64,000 nt of DNA, from the NCBI GenBank assembly GCA_964560085.1, contig CAZLKF010000005.1, forward strand, positions 1-64,000, in the 5' to 3' direction. Made by a program: the position numbers and the translations under genes. This document shows, piece by piece, positions 1 through 9,091 of this stretch. The notes beneath the pieces are model-generated. The model had not been told where the DNA came from. It was given only the letters and a program-made list of their open reading frames with translations, and searched no databases. Numbering within the stretch: position 1 is the stretch's first letter; every line of letters starts with the position of its first letter. This stretch comes from RUG11241 sp964560085. Lineage in GTDB: Bacteria; Bacillota_I; Bacilli_A; RF39; UBA660.

Positions 1-1380
1 CCAACTGCTGCATCTTTAGCATATGGTTTTGATAAACAAGATAAAAGCGAAAAAATCCTTGTTTATGACCTTGGTGGTGGAACATTTGATGTTTCTATCC
101 TTGAACTAGGCGATGGCGTTTTTGAAGTTAAGTCAACAAGTGGTAATAACCGTTTAGGTGGCGATGACTTTGATAATGTAGTTGTTGATTATTTAGTAAG
201 TGAATTTAAGAAAGAAAATAGTGTTGACTTAACTAAAGATAAAATGGCTATGCAAAGACTAAAAGATGCTGCCGAAAAAGCTAAAAAAGAATTAAGTGGC
301 GTAACAACAACTCAAATATCATTACCATTCTTATCACAAGGTAGTGATGGTCCATTACATTTGGATATGTCATTAACTAGAGCTAAATTTGAAGAATTAA
401 CAAGAGATTTAATTGATTCAACATTGGAACCAGTTCGTAAAGCTTTAAAAGATGCTAAATTAAGTGCATCAGATATTGACAAAGTAATATTAGTAGGTGG
501 TTCTACGCGTATTCCAAGAGTCCAAGAATTAGTTAAGAAAGAATTAGGAAAAGAACCAAATAAGAGTGTTAATCCAGATGAAGTAGTAGCTATGGGTGCT
601 GCTATTCAAGGTGGCGTTTTAACTGGTGAAGTAAATGATATCGTCTTACTTGATGTAACACCATTATCACTTGGTATTGAAACACTTGGTGGAGTAATGA
701 CAGTACTAATTCCAAGAAATACAACAATCCCTGCTTCAAAATCACAAGTATTCTCAACCGCTGCTGATAATCAACCTGCTGTTGATATTCATGTATTACA
801 AGGTGAGAGAAGTATGGCTAATGATAATAAAACATTAGGACGTTTCCAACTAGGTAATATTCCTCCAGCTCCAAGAGGTGTTCCACAAATTGAAGTAACA
901 TTTGATATTGATGCCAATGGTATTGTCAATGTTAAAGCAAAAGATATGGGAACAAATAAAGAACAAACAATCACAATTACTGGTTCAACTGGTTTAAGTG
1001 ATGATGAAATTGATAAAATGGTCAAAGAAGCTGAAGCTAATAAAGAAGCTGACTCAAAGCGTAAAGAAGAGGCAGATGTTCGTAATGAAGCTGAACAAAC
1101 AATTTTTGCAACTGAAAAAGCTATTAAAGATTTAGGTGATAAGGTTGATTCTGCCGATAAAGAAAAAGCTGAAAAAGAAATGACAGAATTAAAAGAATTG
1201 TTAACTAAAGAAGATTTAGATGTTATCAAGAGTAAAAAAGATGAATTAAATGAAACAATGCAAAAACTTGCAACTAAGGTTTACGAAGAAGCAGCTAAAA
1301 ATGCTCCAAAAGAAGAAACAACTAGTGAAGAGCCAAAAACAAGTGATAACGTTAAGGATGCTGAATACGAAGAAAAATAA
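1..1380 (+). CDS. dnaK: Chaperone DnaK (Hsp70), 3' part
   Basis: The reading frame is open from base 1, so the start and the first part of the nucleotide-binding domain lie outside the window. The visible part begins in the ATPase domain (LVYDLGGGTFDVSIL phosphate loop, then GGDDFDN). It continues through ILVGGSTRIPRVQ and the interdomain linker DIVLLDVTPLSLGIET to the substrate-binding domain. It ends with a charged helical lid and the acidic tail VKDAEYEEK typical of DnaK. DnaK is the cytoplasmic ATP-dependent folding chaperone that works with DnaJ (encoded two genes downstream) and GrpE. A hairpin without a clear U-tract follows. Identity is certain; only the 5' end is missing. Confidence 0.97.
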   Translation, partial: PTAASLAYGFDKQDKSEKILVYDLGGGTFDVSILELGDGVFEVKSTSGNNRLGGDDFDNVVVDYLVSEFKKENSVDLTKDKMAMQRLKDAAEKAKKELSGVTTTQISLPFLSQGSDGPLHLDMSLTRAKFEELTRDLIDSTLEPVRKALKDAKLSASDIDKVILVGGSTRIPRVQELVKKELGKEPNKSVNPDEVVAMGAAIQGGVLTGEVNDIVLLDVTPLSLGIETLGGVMTVLIPRNTTIPASKSQVFSTAADNQPAVDIHVLQGERSMANDNKTLGRFQLGNIPPAPRGVPQIEVTFDIDANGIVNVKAKDMGTNKEQTITITGSTGLSDDEIDKMVKEAEANKEADSKRKEEADVRNEAEQTIFATEKAIKDLGDKVDSADKEKAEKEMTELKELLTKEDLDVIKSKKDELNETMQKLATKVYEEAAKNAPKEETTSEEPKTSDNVKDAEYEEK

Positions 1381-1414
1381 AAGTGAAGTTCTAGTTTTAC
1401 TAGAACTTTCGCTT
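1381..1414 (+). terminator. Hairpin between dnaK and pepF
   Basis: An 8-bp perfect stem (AGTTCTAG / CTAGAACT) is extended by AAGTGA pairing with TTCGCTT through one bulge, with loop TTTTA. No run of T follows, so it may be a weak terminator, a processing site or an mRNA-stabilising hairpin that lets some transcription run into pepF. Confidence 0.45.
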
Positions 1415-1428
1415 ATATAGGAGAGAAT

Positions 1429-3222
1429 ATGGCCGAAAAACAAAAAAAGAGAAGTGAAATAAGTAATGAATATAAGTGGGATTTAACAACAATTTTTAAA
1501 ACAGATGAAGAATTTAATAATTATTTAGATGAAATAAAAAACAAAGTTGATAAGTTAAAAACTGAAAATGTATTTGATTCAGCAAAAAACCTATATAATT
1601 ATTTAAATGAATTAGAGGTAATTGAAGCTTCACTTGATAAATTATACACTTATGCTCATCTTAACAACGATACAGATACTAGTGTTAGTATTTATGATGA
1701 AATGGTCAAAAAAGTATTGAATTTGTACGATGATTTATCTAAAAAAACAAGCTTTTTTGAACCAACTTTGCTTCAATTTGATTATAAAAAAATCGAAAAT
1801 TTTTACTTGGATTACGATTTGTTAAAAAAAGAATATGAAATATTGCTTAAAAATATGTTTCGTTATAAAGGTCATACCCTAACATCTGATCAAGAAAAAA
1901 TTATAACAACTTTAAACAATGCTTTAAGAGCAAGTGGAGAAACTTATGAAAAATTGACAGATACAGATTTAACATTTGGTAACATTACTAATGAGCAAGG
2001 AAAAAAACAAGAGTTAACAGAAAGCAATTATAGTAAATTTTTGCATTCAAAAAACAGAAATGTTCGAAAAAATGCTTTCAAAAAATTAATGAATAAGTAC
2101 GGTGAATTCATTCATGCTATTTCTTCAACATATAATGGTTATGTTAATACTCTAAATGCATATAGTGAAATTTATAAATTTAAAAATCCTTTAGAGCAGA
2201 GTTTATTTAGTGATGCTATTGATGTTAAAGTATATGATTCATTAATTGGGACAGTTAATGAGAATTTAAATGTCATATATAAGTATTATAAAGTTCGCAA
2301 TGAAATTTTAGGCTTTAAAAAGGAACATTTATATGATACTTATGTTGAATTAATTAAAACAGATGCTTTAGAATATACTTATGAAGAGGCAAAAGAAATT
2401 GTTATCAAAGCTTTGAGTGTCTTAGGTGATGATTATGTTGAAGTTTTAAGCAGGGCATTCAATGAAAAATGGATTGATGTTTATAACAGTAAAGGAAAAA
2501 GAGGAGGAGCATATTCTTCGGGAAGCTATTTAACTAATCCTTTCTTATTGCTAAATTTTGAAGGTAAATTAAATGATGTTTCTACATTAGCTCATGAATT
2601 AGGTCATTCGATGCATTCTTATTATTCTGATCAAAATAATAGTTATTGTTATAGCCAATATCAAATATTTGTTGCTGAAATCGCCTCAACTGTTAATGAG
2701 ATGTTATTAGCTAATTATTTGTTAAAAAGCGATGATGTAAATCAGAAATTACTTGTCTTAAATAATTTATTAGAATTATTTAAAGCTACAATCTATCGTC
2801 AAACAATGTTCGCCGAGTTTGAAAAAAACATGGTATTAGATAGCCATGATGGTAAAATATTAACAAGTGATTATTTATGTGACAATTATTATAATATTGT
2901 GAAAAAATATTTTGGAAATAATGTTATAATTGATAGAGAAATTAAATATGAATGGGCACGTATTCCTCATTTCTATTACAATTTTTATGTTTATAAATAT
3001 GCAACTGGTTTATCGATTGCTAGCTATATTGCTAATGAAATAAGCAATGGTAATAAAGAAATGCTTAAGAATTATCGTGAATTCTTGAAAATTGGTGGCA
3101 GTATGAACCCAATGGAAGCATTAAAAACAATGAATATAGATATAGAGTCAAAAGAAATTGTGGAAAATGCTATCAATTTATTTGATAAGTATATTGATTT
3201 ATTTAAAGACACATATAAGTAA
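1429..3222 (+). CDS. pepF: Oligoendopeptidase F (M3 family metallopeptidase)
   Basis: A 597-residue cytoplasmic zinc peptidase that degrades short oligopeptides. The zinc-binding HELGH motif is at about residues 389-393 (TLAHELGHSMHSYY), and the downstream glutamate expected in M3B enzymes fits VAEIASTVNE. Length and the N-terminal all-helical domain fit PepF (about 600 residues). The ATG start has a GGAGAG ribosome site 5-6 bases upstream. It lies between dnaK and dnaJ, which are usually adjacent, and dnaJ starts 11 bases after its stop, so pepF and dnaJ are probably cotranscribed. Family identity is very likely; the natural substrate cannot be read from sequence. Confidence 0.93.
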   Translation: MAEKQKKRSEISNEYKWDLTTIFKTDEEFNNYLDEIKNKVDKLKTENVFDSAKNLYNYLNELEVIEASLDKLYTYAHLNNDTDTSVSIYDEMVKKVLNLYDDLSKKTSFFEPTLLQFDYKKIENFYLDYDLLKKEYEILLKNMFRYKGHTLTSDQEKIITTLNNALRASGETYEKLTDTDLTFGNITNEQGKKQELTESNYSKFLHSKNRNVRKNAFKKLMNKYGEFIHAISSTYNGYVNTLNAYSEIYKFKNPLEQSLFSDAIDVKVYDSLIGTVNENLNVIYKYYKVRNEILGFKKEHLYDTYVELIKTDALEYTYEEAKEIVIKALSVLGDDYVEVLSRAFNEKWIDVYNSKGKRGGAYSSGSYLTNPFLLLNFEGKLNDVSTLAHELGHSMHSYYSDQNNSYCYSQYQIFVAEIASTVNEMLLANYLLKSDDVNQKLLVLNNLLELFKATIYRQTMFAEFEKNMVLDSHDGKILTSDYLCDNYYNIVKKYFGNNVIIDREIKYEWARIPHFYYNFYVYKYATGLSIASYIANEISNGNKEMLKNYREFLKIGGSMNPMEALKTMNIDIESKEIVENAINLFDKYIDLFKDTYK

Positions 3223-3233
3223 GTAGGTGTATT

Positions 3234-4343
3234 ATGGAAAAAAGAGATTATTATGAAATATTAGGAGTGAACAAATCAGCCTCAACTGATGAAATTAAAA
3301 GTGCTTTTAGGCGCTTAGCTAAACAATATCATCCAGATGTTAATAAAGCACCTGATGCTGCTGAGAAATTCAAGGAAGCACAAGAAGCATATGCCGTATT
3401 ATCTGATGAGGGTAAACGTAAACAATATGATCAATTCGGCCATGCTGCTTTTGCAAATAATGGCGCTGGGTCTGGCGGATATGACTTTAGTGGCTTTGAT
3501 TTTTCAGATATTTTTGATGGAATTTTTGGTGAAAGTGGATTTGGATTTAATTTCGGTGGTTCATCTTCCAAGAGAAGTCGAGCTACTAAAGGCAGAGATC
3601 GCTTAATAAATATGACATTAACATTTGAAGAAGCAGTTTTCGGTTGCACAAAGACGTTAAATATTGATACATATGAAAAATGTGATGAATGTAATGGAAA
3701 AGGTGGGAAAGGAATAAAAACTTGCTCAACTTGTCATGGATCAGGAACTGTTAATTCTGAACAAAGAACTTTATTTGGCGCATTTATGACAAGAAGTACA
3801 TGCCCAAATTGTAATGGCACCGGTGAAACATATGAAACAACATGTAATAGTTGTCGTGGAACTGGTAAAATAAAAACTAATAAGGAACTTGAAATAAAGA
3901 TTCCAGCTGGTGTTGACAATGGTAATCAATTAAGATTATCCGGTAAAGGTGAGGCTGGTTCTAATGGCGGGCCAAATGGAGATATTTATTTAGAATTTAA
4001 CGTTAAAAGTCATCCTTTGTTTGAAAGGAATGGTAATGATATTACAATTGAATTACCAATCACGATTACTGATGCAATATTCGGTTGCAAAAAGGAACTT
4101 CCAACATTAGATGGTAATGTTAAATTATCGATTGATGCTGGAACTCAATCTGGCGATAAGCAACGCTTAAGAGGTAAAGGAATTGCTGATGTTAATAATG
4201 GCCGTAAAGGCGATATGTATGTTGTTATAAAAGTTATAATTCCAACTAAAATAGATCGTGATCAAAAGAAGTTATTGCAAGAATTAGCAAATACCGATTT
4301 AGAAAATGATTCAAGTTTCAAGAAAATCAAACAATATTTGTAA
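3234..4343 (+). CDS. dnaJ: Chaperone DnaJ (Hsp40)
   Basis: A 369-residue DnaJ. It has an N-terminal J domain with the HPD motif (YHPDVNK, about residue 33), which stimulates the DnaK ATPase. A Gly/Phe-rich linker (about 75-110) follows. The zinc domain has all four CxxCxGxG repeats (CDECNGKG, CSTCHGSG, CPNCNGTG, CNSCRGTG), and the C-terminal substrate-binding domain comes last. The ATG follows a GTAGGTG ribosome site. It is separated from dnaK by pepF. A strong terminator follows. Confidence 0.97.
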   Translation: MEKRDYYEILGVNKSASTDEIKSAFRRLAKQYHPDVNKAPDAAEKFKEAQEAYAVLSDEGKRKQYDQFGHAAFANNGAGSGGYDFSGFDFSDIFDGIFGESGFGFNFGGSSSKRSRATKGRDRLINMTLTFEEAVFGCTKTLNIDTYEKCDECNGKGGKGIKTCSTCHGSGTVNSEQRTLFGAFMTRSTCPNCNGTGETYETTCNSCRGTGKIKTNKELEIKIPAGVDNGNQLRLSGKGEAGSNGGPNGDIYLEFNVKSHPLFERNGNDITIELPITITDAIFGCKKELPTLDGNVKLSIDAGTQSGDKQRLRGKGIADVNNGRKGDMYVVIKVIIPTKIDRDQKKLLQELANTDLENDSSFKKIKQYL

Positions 4344-4345
4344 TT

Positions 4346-4383
4346 AAAAAAAGTATAATACTTGCACGATTATACTTTTTTTT
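4346..4383 (+). terminator. Terminator after dnaJ
   Basis: A long stem (AAAAAAAGTATAAT / ATTATACTTTTTTT) with a 9-base loop ending in a T run. The loop contains TTGCAC, which also reads as the -35 box of the next gene. Confidence 0.85.
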
Positions 4384-4391
4384 GATATAAT
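4362..4391 (+). promoter_or_regulatory. Promoter for the secreted Ig-like protein
   Basis: TTGCAC at 4362-4367, 18-base spacer, TATAAT at 4386-4391 with an extended TG. The -35 box is inside the dnaJ terminator loop, so the two elements overlap. Confidence 0.6.
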
Positions 4392-4415
4392 TAGTAAAGT
4401 AAAGAAGTGAGCAAT

Positions 4416-7400
4416 ATGATTGAATATAAAAAATTTAACCATATACTTTGGATAATTCTAATAATAGGCGTTAGTTTTTTTGGTGTGCAAAGAACTAATG
4501 CTTATTTTTCATTGGAAGACTCATTAACAACTAGCTTTACAACAGCAATATACAATAATTTACAGCTTTCAACAGATAAAAACACTTATGGATTATGTAA
4601 TCAAAATGCCACAATACTTTTAACTGTCACAAATACTAATACATATAACGTTGGATATAATATAACATTCAGTAATAGTGATTTAACATATACAATAGAT
4701 GGAGTCGCAGCTACAACATATACTTTATCTGGAAGTAGTAGTAAAACACACACAGTAGTTGTAAGTGGTGCAACCCAAACATCAGCATTAACAATAACAG
4801 TAACACCAAATAATCCTTACGGAAGTAGTCATACAAAAGTATTAAGTTTTGATTTAATTTGTCCATCATGTACATGGAGTTCCAATTCTGCTAATCAATA
4901 TTTAACAGGCGGAACACCAACTACATACATAATAGATTGCTTAGATGAAAATGGGATAGTAAGTGCGGATTTAACAACAAGTTCATTTAGTGTATCAAAT
5001 ACATCTTTAGCAAGTATAAGTGATGTAACTAAATCTAATATAACAAGTGGAAATAAAACAGGGTATAGGTATGCAGTTTCGGTATTAGGTCAGAATGCTA
5101 ATGGAACTATTACATTAACTTTAGATGCAAATTCAGTTAAAGATAGTAATTTAAATGATAATGTGGCAACTACAAGTGGAAGTATAACAATTGATAGTAC
5201 ACCACCAACAGTGAGTTATAATTTAGCAACCGGAATATATGATGAAGTAAAAACAATAATAGTAACCCCAAATGATACAGGTGGAAGTGAACTAGATTAT
5301 TACAATTTGTTAGTTTATAAAGATGGATCAGAAGTAACTGTTAAATCACAATCTAATTTAACTACTGCAACTCATCAATTAACTTTAGATAGTGATGGAG
5401 AATGGCTAGTATGTACATATGTAATAGATAATGCCACCAACGTATTAACACAAACAGGAACCAATTCTGAATTTTATTATTGTCAAACGTATATAATAGA
5501 TACAACTCCGCCAACACTAGGAAGTGTAGCAAGGAAATATGGAAGTGCAAGTGGTGAGGCATATGAAGGAGCTTGGACAAATCAAAATGTATATATAGAA
5601 GCAGTTGATGGAAGTGATAGTATAAGTGGTCATAAATCAACTAAGTTTAAGGTAGGAAGTCTAGTAAATACAACTGATGAAGTATTAATAAATATAGGAG
5701 GAAGAGATTATTTTAAAAAGAATAATGAAGAAGCATACGTCGGAATAATCACATTTGTTGGGACTGAAACCTGGAGAATACCAGTACTAATAAGCGATGT
5801 GTCAGCCAATGCAGCGAAGTATTATACAACATATTTACCAGAGGATTCATCAGAAGTATCAACTATAACATATGGAGGGAAGACATATTATTATTCAACA
5901 TCGCTTTATCCGATGGAAGCTTCTAAGTCATATGCAACAAAATATCCATTCTATGGAGCACATACTACATATGCTGAAGGTGTAAATGCGATGTTAGCAT
6001 CAATTACGACACTTAATAATAGTACAACAATAACAATTGAGGGAGAATATGATATCATTGTTGTAACAGAAGATAATGCAGGAAACACGAGTGAGGGAAC
6101 TTTAACTGATCAAGTGAAAATTGACAAAACTAGTCCAATTATAGCATTTGCAACAAATGGAAATACAACATATGCGAAATCTCAATCGACAATAGTAGAT
6201 GTTGAAGATGCCATAACTGCAGTTGCCACATCCAAGTACTTGTGGACCCAAACAAATGGAGCTAGTGCCGAAAATGGGACTGACTTTACAAGTGGAGAAG
6301 AAATTGTAAAATCAACAGATAGTGGCGATTGGTATTTATGCGTATATGCAACTGATACATTAGGTAATTATAGTAATATATGTTCAAATGTATTTAAATT
6401 GGATAATGAAGCTCCAGTAATAACTCCGGATGAGGCATCAATATGTTTAAAAAAAGGATCAACAGCTAGTTTAGTAGATTTTGTTTCGATAACAGATGGT
6501 TATAGTGGAGCAAATTATAGTACATTATCAATAAAAATAGGGTCAACAGCAGTTACGAATCTATCAGATAAAGCAGTAGGAAATTATACAGTAACATATA
6601 ATATATCTGACGCTTTAGGGAATGTGGCGACCCAGAAATCAATCATATTTAGAATATATACAAAGATACTTGGCGATGTATCAATTGTAACAAGTGGCAA
6701 TGGATTATATCGTGATGCACAGGATGCTTCCCGTTATATTTATAGAGGAGCATCGCCAAACAACTACGTAACATTTAATGGACAGACATGGAGAATCTTA
6801 TCAATTGAACCAGATGGTACATACAAGATAATATATAATGGAGTTTACACAAATGCCAAATATGATGATGATAGTGCAGGTTTATTAACATATACAGCAA
6901 CAAACATTAGGGCAACTTTAAATACGACATTTTATAATGGTATGACAGCAACAGCTAAAACTCAAGTGACTGCTCATAATTTTGATGCAGGACGAGTTAC
7001 TTATTGGAGTGATACACCGAACAATACAATTGCCCAAACAATAACTCAAGAAAAAGCGACACCAGTTTCACAAACGGTAGCATTACCAATAATAACTGAT
7101 TATTTAAGAGCAAGTACAAGCTGTACAGATGCAACAAAATGGAGTACAATTCAAGAATCGTATACATGTAAAAATAATAACTGGATGTATATATCTTCAA
7201 CAACATATTGGGTAATGAATCCATATTCAGCAACTCGTGCAAGATATCAGAATACTAATGGAGCTGTAAGCGTTTATCTTTCTAATGAAAATAGAGGTGT
7301 AAGACCAGTAGTATATTTAAAGGCAACAACGACATTTGCAGGAAATGGAACGAGCAGTGCCCCATACACAATTAACACATTATGTCAAGAGAGTGATGTG

Positions 7401-8081
7401 TCCTCAACAACGTGCTCAATAGCAGCATCACCAGTATCTCCGGATACAACTCTACCAGCAGCCAAGGTGTTATTAACGATTAATCCATCAGCAACAAGTG
7501 GAATAACATATTCATGGAATAATACTGATTGGCCTAGTGGTTCAAGAACAAAAACAATATTATCAGCCGGATTATATAGAGGTTATATTCAAGATTCATT
7601 GGGTAAAGGCAATAGCTGTGCAGTAACAATTGTAAGTGTCGATCAGTACAAGCAACGTGATTGTTCGGTCACAGTAACGTATGGAGCTTGGACTATATAC
7701 TCAACAACTTATGTTGCATCTACTGCATGCACTTCAAATGAGAGTGAAACTTATAGAAGGACATGCGGTGAAACCTATAAAGCAACTGGTACATTAACTT
7801 CTTTAGCATATGGGACTACTCAAACATTCACTTCAATAGGTAGCACATATGCTGAAGTAAATACTTATTGCAACAATCTTGACGAACAGTACTCGTCGCC
7901 ACAATGGGCTAGCTATACATTTAATTGTAAAATTGAAACCGGTAAAAAAATATATTACAGAACATGCAATTGTTCAAGTTGGCCAGCGTGGCCAGAAAAT
8001 GGTCCTTGGATTAACGGCACTCAGACAGCAACGTGTAGTCGTGAAGTTCAAACAAGAACAGCATTCAATGTAGTTCAGTAA
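4416..8081 (+). CDS. Large secreted Ig-like surface protein
   Basis: About 1221 residues. The ATG at 4416 is preferred over the in-frame GTG at 4407, because AAGAAGTGAG then serves as ribosome site. A hydrophobic export signal (HILWIILIIGVSFFG) ends near TNAYFS, resembling the signals of the TasA-type proteins further along. Several Ig-like/Big-type modules follow, recognisable by IDSTPPTVSY, IIDTTPPTLG, IDKTSPIIAF and LDNEAPVITP at their starts. A region near residues 770-980 contains FNGQTWRILSIEPDG, which resembles the DUF6273-type domain of Firmicutes surface proteins. The C-terminus is rich in Cys and aromatic residues. There is no LPXTG motif or C-terminal membrane segment, so the attachment mode is unknown. 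It is flanked by terminators and is a single-gene transcript. Its specific function is not known. Confidence 0.75.
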   Translation: MIEYKKFNHILWIILIIGVSFFGVQRTNAYFSLEDSLTTSFTTAIYNNLQLSTDKNTYGLCNQNATILLTVTNTNTYNVGYNITFSNSDLTYTIDGVAATTYTLSGSSSKTHTVVVSGATQTSALTITVTPNNPYGSSHTKVLSFDLICPSCTWSSNSANQYLTGGTPTTYIIDCLDENGIVSADLTTSSFSVSNTSLASISDVTKSNITSGNKTGYRYAVSVLGQNANGTITLTLDANSVKDSNLNDNVATTSGSITIDSTPPTVSYNLATGIYDEVKTIIVTPNDTGGSELDYYNLLVYKDGSEVTVKSQSNLTTATHQLTLDSDGEWLVCTYVIDNATNVLTQTGTNSEFYYCQTYIIDTTPPTLGSVARKYGSASGEAYEGAWTNQNVYIEAVDGSDSISGHKSTKFKVGSLVNTTDEVLINIGGRDYFKKNNEEAYVGIITFVGTETWRIPVLISDVSANAAKYYTTYLPEDSSEVSTITYGGKTYYYSTSLYPMEASKSYATKYPFYGAHTTYAEGVNAMLASITTLNNSTTITIEGEYDIIVVTEDNAGNTSEGTLTDQVKIDKTSPIIAFATNGNTTYAKSQSTIVDVEDAITAVATSKYLWTQTNGASAENGTDFTSGEEIVKSTDSGDWYLCVYATDTLGNYSNICSNVFKLDNEAPVITPDEASICLKKGSTASLVDFVSITDGYSGANYSTLSIKIGSTAVTNLSDKAVGNYTVTYNISDALGNVATQKSIIFRIYTKILGDVSIVTSGNGLYRDAQDASRYIYRGASPNNYVTFNGQTWRILSIEPDGTYKIIYNGVYTNAKYDDDSAGLLTYTATNIRATLNTTFYNGMTATAKTQVTAHNFDAGRVTYWSDTPNNTIAQTITQEKATPVSQTVALPIITDYLRASTSCTDATKWSTIQESYTCKNNNWMYISSTTYWVMNPYSATRARYQNTNGAVSVYLSNENRGVRPVVYLKATTTFAGNGTSSAPYTINTLCQESDVSSTTCSIAASPVSPDTTLPAAKVLLTINPSATSGITYSWNNTDWPSGSRTKTILSAGLYRGYIQDSLGKGNSCAVTIVSVDQYKQRDCSVTVTYGAWTIYSTTYVASTACTSNESETYRRTCGETYKATGTLTSLAYGTTQTFTSIGSTYAEVNTYCNNLDEQYSSPQWASYTFNCKIETGKKIYYRTCNCSSWPAWPENGPWINGTQTATCSREVQTRTAFNVVQ

Positions 8082-8092
8082 AAAGATTAATG

Positions 8093-8120
8093 AGAGGTTT
8101 CAATTTTGAAGCCTCTTTTA
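8093..8120 (+). terminator. Terminator after the Ig-like protein
   Basis: Stem AGAGGTTTC / GAAGCCTCT with one G-T wobble, loop AATTTT, followed by TTTTAATTTT. Confidence 0.75.
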
Positions 8121-8138
8121 ATTTTATTAAGTGTAATC

Positions 8139-8167
8139 TTGTAATCTTTAAATTTCTTTAGTATAAT
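8139..8167 (+). promoter_or_regulatory. Promoter of the 180-residue membrane protein
   Basis: TTGTAA (8139-8144), 17-base spacer, TATAAT (8162-8167). The predicted leader is only about 10 bases before the GTG start at 8184. Confidence 0.65.
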
Positions 8168-8183
8168 TAACTAGGTGATTATT

Positions 8184-8726
8184 GTGGATATGGAACAAAA
8201 AGAAGTTATTACAGAAACAAATGAAAAAAAGTCAAAGAAATTAAAAGGTAGTCTTGCAACAAAAATAATAATTGTTTTAAGTTTATTAGTTGTTGTTATA
8301 TGCTCATTTTATTTATATAAATCTTTAAGCTTGGTAAAAAAATACGATGTAGATAAAATAAAAATAGGTGAACATGAAATTGCCACTTTAAATGGTGTAC
8401 TAAAGAAGAATCGTAAATTGGTTTATGCTTCTGAAGGAGACATAATAACTTTAAAGTATGAAATTGAAGGAATGACTTTAAATAATGTTTATGAATATTT
8501 AGGTGAATTATCAAGTGAAGGATATGTAGTTTGGAATCTAGAAGAATTATATATGCGTATTGTTAATGTTGAAAAGGACGTTCAAGTTCGAATAAGAGTC
8601 GGTTCAAATCACTTAGTTATCGAATATAATATAGGCATTGATAAGAATGAGAAAATAAAAATTGGTGAAGATCAAACTAAAGATTTAGTAGAAGATAAAT
8701 CAAAAGAAAAAACTGAAACTGAGTAA
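8184..8726 (+). CDS. Single-pass membrane protein of unknown function
   Basis: About 180 residues from GTG at 8184, which lies 5 bases after AGGTGA. An upstream in-frame GTG at 8175 sits inside that ribosome site and is rejected. It has a charged N-terminus, one membrane segment (TKIIIVLSLLVVVICSFYLY, about residues 30-50), a predicted outside domain of about 100 residues rich in beta-type sequence, and a Lys/Glu/Asp-rich tail. It has its own promoter and terminator. The family is not recognised. The tail and size would suit a small envelope-associated protein, but that is inference only. Confidence 0.65.
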   Translation: MDMEQKEVITETNEKKSKKLKGSLATKIIIVLSLLVVVICSFYLYKSLSLVKKYDVDKIKIGEHEIATLNGVLKKNRKLVYASEGDIITLKYEIEGMTLNNVYEYLGELSSEGYVVWNLEELYMRIVNVEKDVQVRIRVGSNHLVIEYNIGIDKNEKIKIGEDQTKDLVEDKSKEKTETE

Positions 8727-8752
8727 AGTAAAAATAATACTTTACTCTTTAT
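8721..8752 (+). terminator. Terminator overlapping the stop codon
   Basis: Stem GAGTAAAGTA / TACTTTACTC with a 7-base loop and a following T-rich tract. The stem includes the TAA stop of the preceding gene. Confidence 0.8.
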
Positions 8753-8797
8753 TTTCAATGCAATAAATGATATAATACGAAAGAGATGAGGAATGTT

Positions 8798-9091
8798 ATG
8801 GAAAAGTTAGATGAGAAAACAGTATTACATGTAGCATCTTTAGCAAAATTGCATTTAAGTGATGATGAAAAAGAACTATATGCTTATCAATTAAAAGATA
8901 TTATGAATGAGATGGATAGAATTAATAATGTTGAAATAGATGATGAGGAAATATTAATTGCTCCATGTAATAATATAAATACTTTTAACGAAGATGAAAC
9001 AAAAGAAATGCTTACAAGAGAAGAAATTTTAAAAAATGCGAATAAGAAATATGGCAGTTATATTGCTGTTACGAGGGCTTTGAATGACTAA
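8798..9091 (+). CDS. gatC: Asp-tRNA(Asn)/Glu-tRNA(Gln) amidotransferase subunit C
   Basis: 97 residues. ATG at 8798 is chosen over the in-frame ATG at 8786 because GAGG at 8788-8791 is then a well-spaced ribosome site. VLHVASLAKLHLSDDE at the N-terminus is the GatC signature. The subunit stabilises GatA-GatB in the complex that converts mischarged Glu-tRNA(Gln) or Asp-tRNA(Asn) to the correct aminoacyl-tRNA. An extended -10 box (TGATATAAT, 8768-8776) lies just upstream. It overlaps gatA by 8 bases in the conserved gatCAB operon. Confidence 0.93.
   Translation: MEKLDEKTVLHVASLAKLHLSDDEKELYAYQLKDIMNEMDRINNVEIDDEEILIAPCNNINTFNEDETKEMLTREEILKNANKKYGSYIAVTRALND

Noticed and set aside
3337..3606. 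Alternative plus-strand frame inside dnaJ
   Set aside because: It is an out-of-frame shadow of a fully conserved DnaJ coding region.
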